This document shows positions 8,259 through 16,690 of a DNA stretch of 64,000 bases, one piece after another. The stretch is taken from positions 1 to 64,000 of the forward strand of contig JAFDVJ010000005.1 of assembly GCA_018269075.1 (NCBI GenBank), written 5' to 3'. The notes beneath the pieces were generated by a model. It made no database searches. It worked only from the letters and a program-made list of their open reading frames with translations, and was not told the origin of the DNA. The DNA comes from Acidobacteriota bacterium (lineage in GTDB: Bacteria; Acidobacteriota; Blastocatellia; Pyrinomonadales; Pyrinomonadaceae). The position numbers and the translations under genes are program-made. Within the stretch, counting starts at the first letter, position 1. The number at the start of each line of letters is the position of its first letter.

Positions 8259-11200
8259 TTAATTCAGAAAAGCAACAAAGGCGGCGGCCAATCTGTCGCG
8301 CCACGCCGTCCAATTATGCCCGGTCGGGCCTTCGAAATAAGTCACGGAATATCCCTTCGCACGCAGTAAAACATTGACGCGGCGCGTGTCTTCGGTGCCT
8401 TCGAACGCGCCGTCGTCGAGATAAAATTTGAACTTGTCGGGCGCGGCGTCGAGTTTTTCGAGCGCCTTTACGACCCGCTCGTCGTCGACCCAGAACGACG
8501 GGCTCTGACCGCCGATCCGCGAAAAAACCTCCGGATATTGCAGTCCGACCCAGACGCTCGTCACGCCGCCGAGCGAAGCGCCGATGATCGCGCGGCCTTC
8601 GCGGTCGCGGATCGTCCGGTATTTTTCGTCGATCGCGGGCACGACCTCGGTCGCGACGAACCGCGCGTAATCGTCCGACGCCCAGTATTCCTTCATCCGG
8701 TCTTTATAATCGATGAAAACCATTATAAACGGCCGGACCCTGCCGGCGGCGACGAGATTTTCCTGAATCTCGACGGCCTTCGCGCGGTTCAGATAATCGC
8801 TGCCGTCCTGAAAATAGACGACCGGGTAAAACGGGTTGGATTTTTTGAGCGAGAGCTGGACCTTGCCCTGCACCTGCGGGACGTAAACCTGTATTTTGCG
8901 GGTTTCGTTCCAGACTTTGGATTCGATCTCGACGGTTTCGAGCCGGCCGCGCGTCATCGCGCCCCGGTCCCACGGCGTCGGTTCGTATGAGGGCATCGCG
9001 AGCACCGAGTTTTCGCTGCCGACGCCGTTGTCGAGTTTATTCGGATTGAATTCGTCCGTCATCCATTTTCCGTCCACGATCAGTTTGTATTCCGTCCGCG
9101 CCGCCGGCGGCAGATCGAGCCGGACGGCAAACAGATCGGCCGCCGGCTTTTGCATAAAAATCCGGCCCGGGCTCCAGCTCGTCAGATCGCCGGCGACCAT
9201 CACGCTCTGTGCCGCGCCGCGGTAAAACAGGATCGGCTTACCGTCTTCGAACAGCGGGCTGGTTTTCGCGTTTTTGAGCTTTTCGATCGTTTCGGCCGAA
9301 AACCCGGGCGTTGCCGCTTTGCCGAGCGAGATCAGTTTGACGCGCTCGAAAGCGGTCGCGCCGCCGGGCAGCGCGGCCGCGACGATGCCGGTTTCTTCCT
9401 TTTCCGGCGCGTTGATTTCGAGCGTGAACCGGCCGTTTTCGTCGACCGGGACGAATTCCGTCCGGCCCTCGTAGAAAACGACGACCTTCGCGCCTTTGAC
9501 CGTTTGCCGATCGAGACGGAATTTTTCGCCGGCCCGCACCGGCAGCGTCACGCTTTGATCCGAAGTCCCGAAATTGGCGGCCTGCGGCGGAATGCCGTTT
9601 TTCACGTAACGGTCGTAGACGACGTCCGGCGTATCGAGATTTTTCCCGGCTTTGAGATTGACCGCGAGCCGGATAAACTGCGCCATCGACCACGCGAGCG
9701 GCGTCGCCGAGCCGGTTCCTTCGCCGAATTTGAGTTCCGGAACGAACTGCGAATCGGCCTTCGGCGTTTCGGGTTTGTCCCAGATCTGCTCGGGGATCAT
9801 CAGGCCTTCGTTGGCGAAACCGAGCATCGCGTCGAGCCGGCGGCGGGCGGCGGCTTCGACTTCGGCGATCGATCTTTCGGCCGGCGTCAGATTTCGCGGC
9901 AGCGATTTTTCGGCGGCATAAAATTTCTCGCGGCGGGCGCCGTAAAGCGCCAGCTCATACTGGCCGCGCTCGCCCGACAGCAGCGCCCACAAACGGCCCT
10001 TGCCGGTGTATTTCCCGTCCCAGTTCCAGCGGCGGCCGTCGTCCATCTCGCCGTAACCGTCGTGGTTGTAGCGGTAAAACGCCGCGCCGTTCGGCGTCTC
10101 GACCTTGATGACCTGATCGACGACTCTGAGAGATTTGACGATCAGCGGATCGTCGGGCGCTTTGATGCCGAGCCGGACGAGCTCGAGAAAACCGGCGTCG
10201 ACGATCTCGTTTTCCGGAAACGCGCCGGCGTTGTTGTTCAAAACCGTCTTCTCGCCGGCGTCAGGCCGGCCCTTTTCGCTCAGCCGGATATAATAATTGC
10301 CGTCGCCGTATTTCCCGTTCGTCGTCGCCGTCCACATCTCGACTTTCCGCGCCCAGTCGTCGGCCGCCGCGAGATAGACGGTCGCCGACGCTTCGTCCTT
10401 ATTCCGGCGCGCGATCTCGGCCGCGCAGACGAGGCCGGCGATCTCGGCAGCGATCGTCGACGGCGAGTAGCCGGATTTTTCCTCCCACCGTTCCTGCGGC
10501 GTCCACGGCCCGTTTCTGACGAGAAAATCGGCCGCTTTTTTGAGATGGTTCTCGTAGGTCGGGCGGTCGAAGCGATCGAGCTGCCAGGCGAGAATGAGCG
10601 GATAAGCGACCTCGTCCAGCTGGAGCGAGTTCCAGAACGGCCGGCCGTCGAGCCACGAATTCTGCGGAAAACTGCCGTCCGGTTTTTGCTGAATGTTCAG
10701 CAGGAAATCGAGCGCGCGGCTCGCGGCCGCCCTGTCGCCGAGCGCGATGTAGGCGGTCGCGACCTGATACAGATCGCGCGACCAGACGAGATGATAACCG
10801 CCGACGTTGTTCTCGTTGGCGTTGTCGCCGCCGCCCCACGGCACGGTCAGGGAGGCGATGTTCGCGCCGCGATGCGTTTTGTCTTCGAGCGCTTTGAGCT
10901 GCATCGCCGCCATATTGAACTGCGCCTGATATTTGGGTTCGACTTTCGGGAGCCCTTTCAAGTAGCTGATCCAACCTACCTGATATTCCTGATAGTTTTT
11001 TTCAAAACCTTTAACTAAAGATTCCTGCGCGGTTTTCAATGCTTCATCGGCAGTATTTCCGAACCCCAAAGAGATTTCAAAATTATAGCCTTTCGAATAA
11101 ACGGTCTTAATTTTGCCAGTTTGAATGACAATGCCATTTCCCAGGTCAAAAGAGTTCGAAAAAACAGGCGTTATCTTCGCCATTTGGACGACATTGCCAT

Positions 11201-11969
11201 TCTCCGCCCTGGCAAAAGCATCGAGAATTTTCCCGTCTTTTTTTAATTGGACTAAACCGTCTCCCGGCGTGCCGAGAAAACCATTCGTCAATTCCTCGAA
11301 TTTGCATTTACGACAGGTTAAAGCCGACGATTTATCTTTATCGGAGGACACCAGCGCATTGCCTTGCGACCAGGCCGAATCGCCCATTCCGCTGTTGGCG
11401 AGCGAAGGATCATAATAAACATAAAGTTGGTTATCGGGATTGTTGGTGATGAATTTTACGGAAATCACGACCGAATTATTCTTCGGATTTGTTACATATA
11501 TTTTTTCAATGCTCCAATCGCCGTTTTTTGACGAATTGGTCTGTTTGTAGGAAAGTGAGCTCGGACTTGAATAATTTTTATAAATGTCAAGGTCCGAAAT
11601 CGGGGAAATATCGTTCCTTAGGTTGATACTTAATGATTCGATTTTATGATTTGCATCGTCTTTTTCAGTTTCGACCCTTTTCGTTTTCGGGTTAACGACG
11701 ACGAACTGCAGGAGATGGACGTTGGCCTGCGTCACGTCCGGGTAATAGACCTCGGTCATCACGCCCTCGGCGAGCGTGAACCAGACCTTGCTCTCGAGCG
11801 TCGCGCTCGTGCCGACGCCCTGTTTGCCGGCGGTCGCCCACTGCGCGTCCTGACCCGGCCCGCCCGGCGCGAGCGTTTGGGCAATCGAGGAGGAAAATAA
11901 AATAAACCCAAAGACGCAAAGACGCAAAGGCGCAAAGATTTTCAAAATAAAACCATAAAACTGTTTCAC
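8259..11969 (-). CDS. Secreted GH15 glucoamylase/glucodextranase fused to CBM48-like and esterase domains
   Basis: Predicted 1236-aa exported enzyme starting at GTG 11969; the reading frame runs 222 bp further upstream, but only through a low-complexity array and the xylH gene. Residues 1-31 form a signal peptide. A glucodextranase-type N domain (about 40-310) precedes the GH15 alpha/alpha barrel (about 320-740, with LVWSRDLYQVAT near 391 and RRWNWDGKYTGKGRLWALL). A glycogen-binding CBM48-like segment (GDLTSWSPG, about 905-985) follows, then an esterase-D/enterochelin-esterase alpha/beta hydrolase (about 1010-1236) with nucleophile motif GASLGG near 1128 and a histidine in GHNW near 1217. GH15 releases glucose from alpha-glucan ends; the esterase substrate is unknown. 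Typical glucoamylases stop at about 800 aa, so this is a fusion. Confidence 0.88.
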   Translation of the reverse strand: MKQFYGFILKIFAPLRLCVFGFILFSSSIAQTLAPGGPGQDAQWATAGKQGVGTSATLESKVWFTLAEGVMTEVYYPDVTQANVHLLQFVVVNPKTKRVETEKDDANHKIESLSINLRNDISPISDLDIYKNYSSPSSLSYKQTNSSKNGDWSIEKIYVTNPKNNSVVISVKFITNNPDNQLYVYYDPSLANSGMGDSAWSQGNALVSSDKDKSSALTCRKCKFEELTNGFLGTPGDGLVQLKKDGKILDAFARAENGNVVQMAKITPVFSNSFDLGNGIVIQTGKIKTVYSKGYNFEISLGFGNTADEALKTAQESLVKGFEKNYQEYQVGWISYLKGLPKVEPKYQAQFNMAAMQLKALEDKTHRGANIASLTVPWGGGDNANENNVGGYHLVWSRDLYQVATAYIALGDRAAASRALDFLLNIQQKPDGSFPQNSWLDGRPFWNSLQLDEVAYPLILAWQLDRFDRPTYENHLKKAADFLVRNGPWTPQERWEEKSGYSPSTIAAEIAGLVCAAEIARRNKDEASATVYLAAADDWARKVEMWTATTNGKYGDGNYYIRLSEKGRPDAGEKTVLNNNAGAFPENEIVDAGFLELVRLGIKAPDDPLIVKSLRVVDQVIKVETPNGAAFYRYNHDGYGEMDDGRRWNWDGKYTGKGRLWALLSGERGQYELALYGARREKFYAAEKSLPRNLTPAERSIAEVEAAARRRLDAMLGFANEGLMIPEQIWDKPETPKADSQFVPELKFGEGTGSATPLAWSMAQFIRLAVNLKAGKNLDTPDVVYDRYVKNGIPPQAANFGTSDQSVTLPVRAGEKFRLDRQTVKGAKVVVFYEGRTEFVPVDENGRFTLEINAPEKEETGIVAAALPGGATAFERVKLISLGKAATPGFSAETIEKLKNAKTSPLFEDGKPILFYRGAAQSVMVAGDLTSWSPGRIFMQKPAADLFAVRLDLPPAARTEYKLIVDGKWMTDEFNPNKLDNGVGSENSVLAMPSYEPTPWDRGAMTRGRLETVEIESKVWNETRKIQVYVPQVQGKVQLSLKKSNPFYPVVYFQDGSDYLNRAKAVEIQENLVAAGRVRPFIMVFIDYKDRMKEYWASDDYARFVATEVVPAIDEKYRTIRDREGRAIIGASLGGVTSVWVGLQYPEVFSRIGGQSPSFWVDDERVVKALEKLDAAPDKFKFYLDDGAFEGTEDTRRVNVLLRAKGYSVTYFEGPTGHNWTAWRDRLAAAFVAFLN
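11907..11940 (-). repeat. Nonamer (GCAAAGACG-type) array inside a signal-peptide coding region
   Basis: On the plus strand AAGACGCAAAGACGC then AAAGGCGCAAAGA repeats with a 9-bp period. On the coding (minus) strand it encodes FAPLRLCVFGF, the hydrophobic core of the glucoamylase signal peptide. A related nonamer sequence occurs as an intergenic inverted repeat at 52990-53140, so a dispersed repeat appears to have been used as secretory signal sequence. Confidence 0.75.
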
Positions 11970-11974
11970 AAAAT

Positions 11975-12050
11975 CTCCCCTTCTCCTTTTCTCCTTTTCT
12001 CCTCTTCTCCCCTTCTCCCCTTCTCCCCTTCTCCCTTTCTCCTCTTCTCC
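11975..12050 (-). repeat. Octamer array of ten Shine-Dalgarno-like GGAG motifs
   Basis: CTCC on the plus strand recurs at 11975, 11983, 11991, 11999, 12007, 12015, 12023, 12031, 12039 and 12047, an exact 8-bp period. The mRNA sense strand therefore reads as ten purine-only units of the type GGAGAAGG. The last GGAG is 5 nt before the GTG start of the glucoamylase fusion, an ideal ribosome-binding distance. The array fills the gap after the xylH stop codon. Confidence 0.93.
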
Positions 12051-12052
12051 CG

Positions 12053-13201
12053 CTAACTCTTCCGTCCCGCCATATCCGCGCCGACCGCCGCGACGAGAAT
12101 CGCGCCCTTGACGATTTCCTGAACGAAATCGCGGATGTTCAGAAGCGACATCCCGTTGTCGAGACTCGCCATAATCAGCGCCCCGAGACACGCGCCGAAG
12201 ACCGTGCCGCGGCCGCCCATCAGGCTCGCGCCGCCGATCACGCAGGCGGCGATCGCTTCGAGTTCCTTCAAGGTTCCGGCATCCGGCGTCGCGCTGCCCT
12301 GCCGCGCCGTGAAGACGATCGCGGCGATCCCCGTCAACACGCCGAGCAGCATATAAACCTTGAGAATATTGCGTTTCGTGTCGATGCCCGAAAGCCGCGC
12401 GGCGTCCGAGTTGCCGCCGATCGCGTAGAGATACCGGCCGAAGGTCGTCGAGTTGGTAACGAACGTCCCGAATATCGCGACCGCGAGAAAGATCAGCACC
12501 GGCACCGGCACGCCGCCCGACGAGTTCATCGCGACGACGAAGGCGACGATCGCGATGATCGGCAGGATCGTCTTGAGCAGCTCCTTTTTGTAGTCGGCTT
12601 CGCCCAACCCGTAGTCCTTCTGCGATTTGGCGCGCTGAAAGGCGAAGAACAGGAGCGCCGCGATCGCCAGTGCGCCGAGACCCCAGCCGGTTCCGAGCGT
12701 CATCAGACCCTGACCGAAGGTTTTAAATGTCTGGTCGGCGACCGAGACCGTTTCGCTGTGCGAAACGCCCTTGATCGCCCCGCGCCACGCGAGCAGACCG
12801 CCGAGCGTCACGATAAAGGCCGGGATCTTGCCGTAGGCGACGAGCGTGCCGTGGATGATGCCGATCGCGACGCCGACGGCGATCGCGAGCAGGATCGAAA
12901 CACCCAGGCCGTAACCCCAGTTGGTCAGCGCGATCGCCGCGACGCCGCCGGCAAGCGCGAGCACCGACCCGACCGACAGATCGATCTGCCCGGCGACGAT
13001 CAGCATCAGCATCCCGACCGCCAGAATGCCCGTCACCGACGTCTGGAGCATCAGGTTCGACAGATTGCCCGACGACAGAAACGTGCCGCCGGTCTGCCAG
13101 TGGAAAAACAGCCAGATCAGGATCAGCGCCCCGAGCATCGTGTACGCCCGGAGCGACGACGTTTCGATTTTAAAACCTTTCGATTGTTCTTGTTCACTCA
13201 T
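12053..13201 (-). CDS. xylH: Sugar ABC transporter permease, XylH-like
   Basis: Inner-membrane permease of a CUT2-type monosaccharide importer (xylose/ribose/glucose group). About ten hydrophobic segments are visible from residue 20 onward. The family motif GQIDLSVGSVLALAGGVAA lies near 70-90, and the EELEAIAACVIGGASLMGGRG-like segment near 315-335 marks the BPD_transp_2 fold (this copy reads LKELEAIAACVIGG). 382 aa matches XylH rather than the shorter RbsC. It follows xylG by about 90 bp and precedes the glucoamylase fusion. The exact sugar cannot be told from the sequence. Confidence 0.9.
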   Translation of the reverse strand: MSEQEQSKGFKIETSSLRAYTMLGALILIWLFFHWQTGGTFLSSGNLSNLMLQTSVTGILAVGMLMLIVAGQIDLSVGSVLALAGGVAAIALTNWGYGLGVSILLAIAVGVAIGIIHGTLVAYGKIPAFIVTLGGLLAWRGAIKGVSHSETVSVADQTFKTFGQGLMTLGTGWGLGALAIAALLFFAFQRAKSQKDYGLGEADYKKELLKTILPIIAIVAFVVAMNSSGGVPVPVLIFLAVAIFGTFVTNSTTFGRYLYAIGGNSDAARLSGIDTKRNILKVYMLLGVLTGIAAIVFTARQGSATPDAGTLKELEAIAACVIGGASLMGGRGTVFGACLGALIMASLDNGMSLLNIRDFVQEIVKGAILVAAVGADMAGRKS

Positions 13202-13269
13202 ATTTTTTTGATTTGATTTGTTTCAATCACAGGGACGACATTTTTTTTACGGATTCTCCCGCACCCTTA

Positions 13270-13296
13270 AAAATCCGAAATCCGAAATCCGAAATC
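13270..13296 (-). repeat. Single-arm ATCCGAA heptamer array after xylG
   Basis: Three and a half copies of AAATCCG lie directly at the xylG stop codon (13295-13297), which overlaps the repeat end. No second arm of comparable length is present on the other side of the gap; only a short GAATCCG complement is nearby. The same 7-mer recurs at 47069, 48584, 52134 and 60690. Confidence 0.85.
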
Positions 13297-14809
13297 AACC
13301 ATTGCCCGTCGCCGCCGCCATCACCTTTTCGGGCGTCGCTTCGGTCTTCGTAAACTCGCCGGTCAGCTTGCCTTCGTGAAGCACGATCACGCGGTCGGAA
13401 AGCCCGAGCACCTCGGGCAGCTCGGACGAGACCATCACGATCGCGAGGCCTTCCTTGGCGAGCTTGTTGATCTCCGAATAAATCTCCTGCTTGGCGCCGA
13501 CGTCGATGCCGCGCGTCGGTTCGTCGAGAAACAGGACCTTCGGATGCGTCAGCAGCCATTTGCCGAGCACGACCTTCTGCTGGTTGCCGCCCGAGAGCGT
13601 GCCGGCGACCGTCATCGGCGAATTGGCCTTGACCTTGAGCGACTGCATCGCGCCCTTCGCGGCGACGGTTTCGCGCGAACGGTGCGTCAGAAACGCGCCG
13701 GAAATCTTCTTGAGCCCGGCGAGACTCATATTGTCGACGATCGGCTGTTCGAGCAGCAGGCCGAACCGTTTGCGGTCCTCGGTCACGAAGCCGATCCCGT
13801 TTTTGATCGCCTCCGACGGCGAACCGATCGACACCGGCCGGCCCTCGACGAGCACTTCGCCCGACGAGCGGCTCTGCCACGCGCCGAAGATCGACATCAG
13901 CAATTCGCTCCGGCCGGCACCCATCAGACCGGCGATGCCGAGAACCTCGCCCTTGCGGACCTTGAACGAAACGTCGTCGACGATCTTTTTGTCCGGGTTG
14001 TCGAGATCGTAGGCCGTCAGATTCCTGACCTCCATCGCGGTTTCGCCGAATTCGTGCGACGTTTTCGGGAAGATGTCGCCGACTTCGCGGCCGACCATCC
14101 GGGCGATGACCTTGTCCTTGGTCAGATTTTTCGCGTCTTCGGTGCCGATCGTCTTGCCGTCGCGCAGAACCGTGATCCGGTCGGACATCTGAAAAACCTC
14201 GTCGAGCTTGTGCGAGATGTAGATCATCCCGACGCCGCGTTCCTTGAGGTCGCGGAGGATCGAAAACAGCGTTTCGACCTCGGACTCGGTGAGCGCCGCG
14301 GTCGGTTCGTCGAGGACGAGAATCTTCGCGTTCTGCGAGAGCGCCTTGGCGATCTCGACGAGCTGCTGCTGGCCGATGCCGAGGTTGCCGACCGGCACCC
14401 GCGGGTCGATCGGCAGCCGCAGGTCCTTGAGAAGCCGGGTCGCTTTCTGGTAAAGCGCCGACCAGTTGATCAGGCCGAATTTGCTCGGTTCGCGGCCGAG
14501 AAAGATGTTTTCGCCGACGGTCAGCTCCTTGACCAGCGAAAGCTCCTGAAAGATGATCGCGACGCCCGCTTTTTCCGAATCGCGGATCGTCTTAAACTGC
14601 CGCGTCTCGCCGTCGATGACGATGTCGCCGCCGTAAGTGCCGTACGGGTAAACGCCCGACAGCGTCTTCATCAGCGTCGATTTTCCGGCCCCGTTTTCGC
14701 CGACGAGCGAATGGAATTCGCCCTCGTAAAGATCGAACGTCACGCCGTCCAGAGCCTTGACGCCCGGAAACTCCTTGACGATCGAACGCATTTCAAGAAT
14801 TGGCTTCAT
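13295..14809 (-). CDS. xylG: Sugar ABC transporter ATP-binding protein, XylG-like
   Basis: Double-ABC ATPase that powers a CUT2 monosaccharide importer. The first nucleotide-binding domain has Walker A GENGAGKST (37-45), LGIGQQQLVEIAKAL and LDEPTAAL. The second has the degenerate GLMGAGRSEL near 290, signature LSGGNQQKV near 395 and LDEPTRGID. The degenerate second P-loop is normal for this family, where one site is weak. 504 aa is typical. ATG at 14809 is preceded by TCGAAAAT and a repeat hairpin with no Shine-Dalgarno sequence, like rbfA. Confidence 0.94.
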   Translation of the reverse strand: MKPILEMRSIVKEFPGVKALDGVTFDLYEGEFHSLVGENGAGKSTLMKTLSGVYPYGTYGGDIVIDGETRQFKTIRDSEKAGVAIIFQELSLVKELTVGENIFLGREPSKFGLINWSALYQKATRLLKDLRLPIDPRVPVGNLGIGQQQLVEIAKALSQNAKILVLDEPTAALTESEVETLFSILRDLKERGVGMIYISHKLDEVFQMSDRITVLRDGKTIGTEDAKNLTKDKVIARMVGREVGDIFPKTSHEFGETAMEVRNLTAYDLDNPDKKIVDDVSFKVRKGEVLGIAGLMGAGRSELLMSIFGAWQSRSSGEVLVEGRPVSIGSPSEAIKNGIGFVTEDRKRFGLLLEQPIVDNMSLAGLKKISGAFLTHRSRETVAAKGAMQSLKVKANSPMTVAGTLSGGNQQKVVLGKWLLTHPKVLFLDEPTRGIDVGAKQEIYSEINKLAKEGLAIVMVSSELPEVLGLSDRVIVLHEGKLTGEFTKTEATPEKVMAAATGNG

Positions 14810-14815
14810 ATTTTC

Positions 14816-14880
14816 GAGTGGAGAGTGGAGAGTAGAGAGTGGAGAGTCAAATGAATCTCTCCACTCTTCACTCTCTACTC
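14816..14880 (-). repeat. Inverted GTGGAGA heptamer array between xylF and xylG
   Basis: The left arm (14816-14847) has four copies of GTGGAGA/GTAGAGA and the right arm (14857-14880) three reverse-complement copies, with a 9-nt loop. The right arm ends one base before the xylF stop codon and the left arm ends 7 nt before the xylG ATG. The same 7-mer builds the arrays at 57210-57257 and 57923-58003. Confidence 0.92.
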
Positions 14881-14881
14881 A

Positions 14882-15979
14882 TTACGGTTTCGGCGGTCGC
14901 TGTTCGGCCGGCACGTTTTTGTAGACGTCGTCGTAGGACGCGTAGCCGTCCTTGATGACGGTCGCCATCAGGTTGTCCTTGTCGACGACCATCACTTCGA
15001 GCAGGATCGCCGGGATTTCCTTTTTGATGTTGTCGTTCATAAAGGGCTTGGCTTCGGTCAGCGGCTCTTTTTTCGCGAGCTTGATCGCGGCGTCGACGGC
15101 CGCATTCGCGAGCGGGATGATCGGTTTGTAAACGGTCATCGTCTGCTTGCCCTCGGCGATCCGCTGGAGGGCCGCTTTTTCGGCGTCCTGGCCGGTGACG
15201 AGGATCTTGCCGGTCAGGTTCTTGCTTTCGAGCGCCGAGATCACGCCGCTCGCCATTCCGTCGTTCGAGACGACGAAGGCGTCGATCTTGTCACCGTTCT
15301 GGGTGAGCGCGTTTTCGGCGAATTTCAGAGCTTCTTCCGGCTTCCAGTCGGTGATGAACTGATCGGCGACGATCTTGATGTCGCCCTTGTCGATCGACGG
15401 CTGGAGCACGGCCAGCTGTTCTTTCTTCATAATGACCGCGTTGTTGTCGGTCGAAGCGCCGTAAACCATCACGTATTTGCCGCTCGGCACTTTTTTGAGC
15501 GCGTATTCCGCGATTTTGCGGCCGATCACGGGAACCTGGTGCGAGATGTAGACGTCGATCTTGTCGGAGTTGATCAGCCGGTCGTAGCTGATGACGGGAA
15601 CGCCCTTGGCCTTCGCCTTCTCGACCATCTGCGCCGCCTGGGTCGCTTCCTGCGGGGCGATGACCAGCACGTTGACGCCGTTCGTCAGAAGCTGTTCGAC
15701 GTCGCTCAGCTGCTTGTCGGTTTTATTGTCGGCGACCGTGATGCTGCATTCGACCTGATCCTTAAGTTCGTCGCAGTGTTTCTGAAAGGCCGCCTGATCG
15801 CGCTGCCAGCGCTCTTCCTTGACGGTCGCCATCGCGAATCCGATCTTGATCTTGCCGCTCGGCGGGGCCGAATTGCTGCCGGCGGTCGTCGTATTGCCCG
15901 TCGGCGGCGACTGCACGCAGCCCGACAATATGAACGTCGCTAAAATCAACAGACCTAAAAGTTTCGAACCGATTTTCAT
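14882..15979 (-). CDS. xylF: Sugar ABC transporter substrate-binding lipoprotein, XylF-like
   Basis: Captures a monosaccharide outside the inner membrane and delivers it to XylGH. A lipoprotein signal peptide ends in the lipobox ILSGC (17-21), followed by a Ser/Thr/Pro-rich linker. The periplasmic-binding fold begins at KIKIGFAMATVKEERWQRD (about 43-61), and the VLVIAPQEATQAAQMVEKA and YGASTDNNAV segments match the D-xylose-binding branch. 365 aa is typical. CTCCTT on the plus strand (15992-15997) is an AAGGAG ribosome-binding site. First gene of xylFGH, with its own promoter and a palindromic operator candidate upstream. Confidence 0.92.
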   Translation of the reverse strand: MKIGSKLLGLLILATFILSGCVQSPPTGNTTTAGSNSAPPSGKIKIGFAMATVKEERWQRDQAAFQKHCDELKDQVECSITVADNKTDKQLSDVEQLLTNGVNVLVIAPQEATQAAQMVEKAKAKGVPVISYDRLINSDKIDVYISHQVPVIGRKIAEYALKKVPSGKYVMVYGASTDNNAVIMKKEQLAVLQPSIDKGDIKIVADQFITDWKPEEALKFAENALTQNGDKIDAFVVSNDGMASGVISALESKNLTGKILVTGQDAEKAALQRIAEGKQTMTVYKPIIPLANAAVDAAIKLAKKEPLTEAKPFMNDNIKKEIPAILLEVMVVDKDNLMATVIKDGYASYDDVYKNVPAEQRPPKP

Positions 15980-16024
15980 CGTGGTATATGTCTCCTTATA
16001 ATTTGAAAAAAAGATGTTGCTTAG

Positions 16025-16070
16025 AAAGTATTACGAAAATAGCTGTTCGTCAATACTAAATCGTTTTAGT
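16025..16070 (-). promoter_or_regulatory. xylF promoter with palindromic operator candidate
   Basis: On the minus strand TTGACG (16053-16048) and TACTTT (16030-16025) are spaced by 17 bp. Directly upstream is a perfect inverted repeat ACTAAA-TCGT-TTTAGT (16055-16070). The extended half TCCAACTAAA on the minus strand also occurs over the -10 box of the TonB-dependent receptor promoter (35592-35602), suggesting a shared regulator, perhaps the ROK protein at 35646. Confidence 0.55.
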
Positions 16071-16150
16071 TGGATTTTTGCAGTCAAAAGCGCTGACCGT
16101 AATTTCGTCCGAACTACGATTGAATAAACTGGGACTAAAAATGACCGCAC

Positions 16151-16690
16151 TTATCTTTTTACCGAAAATTTCCCGTTTTTCCAAACGAGGTCGTAAAGTT
16201 TTTCGCCTTTTTCCTCGGCCGCGTCCGATTTATTGCGGGCGAAGACCTCGACGGTCGTGCCTTCGCGCGGCAGCTCGTAGATGTTGTTTCTGGAAAATTT
16301 CGGCACCGACTGCGCGCCGATGTCGGTCCAGCGGCCGTTTTTGTATTCGAGAAAATAATTGGTCGAAAGGTCCTCGTTTTCGACCTTCAGGGCGACGATG
16401 TAAGTCCGATCGGGACGTTTGAAAAGCGCCATCGTCAGACAGCTCTGCGCGCCGTCGCAGCCCGATTTCCAGTAGCCGTTCGATTTGTCCTCGACCTCCA
16501 GATAATTCTCGACATACTCGCGCCGCGCCTTCTCGCAGTTTCGGTCCTTCGCCGGCTCGCAGCCCTCGAGCGCGAAATATTTCTGCGGCAGAAGATTGAA
16601 AAACTCGCGCACCGTCCGCGGCTGTCCGGTCTGCGCGCCGGCCGCGAGCGCCGAAAGACAGATCAGCAGAATCAGCAGTTTTATCCTCAT
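16151..16690 (-). CDS. Secreted hypothetical protein
   Basis: About 179 aa starting at ATG 16690, which shares one base with the stop codon of the upstream GH13 gene (TGATG), so translation is likely coupled; a TTG one codon earlier is the alternative start. Residues 1-20 form a signal peptide ending AAGAQ. Four cysteines in the first half (EGCEPAKDRNCEK and SGCDGAQSC) could form two disulfides in the periplasm. The rest looks beta-rich, with aromatic pairs such as YFLEYKNGRW. No catalytic motif is visible and I do not recognise the family. It is probably co-expressed with the amylase. Confidence 0.75.
   Translation of the reverse strand: MRIKLLILLICLSALAAGAQTGQPRTVREFFNLLPQKYFALEGCEPAKDRNCEKARREYVENYLEVEDKSNGYWKSGCDGAQSCLTMALFKRPDRTYIVALKVENEDLSTNYFLEYKNGRWTDIGAQSVPKFSRNNIYELPREGTTVEVFARNKSDAAEEKGEKLYDLVWKNGKFSVKR

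Noticed and set aside
11970-12191. N-terminal extension of the glucoamylase fusion
   Set aside because: Runs through the octamer array and xylH in another frame; the GTG at 11969 has an ideal ribosome-binding site and starts a signal peptide.
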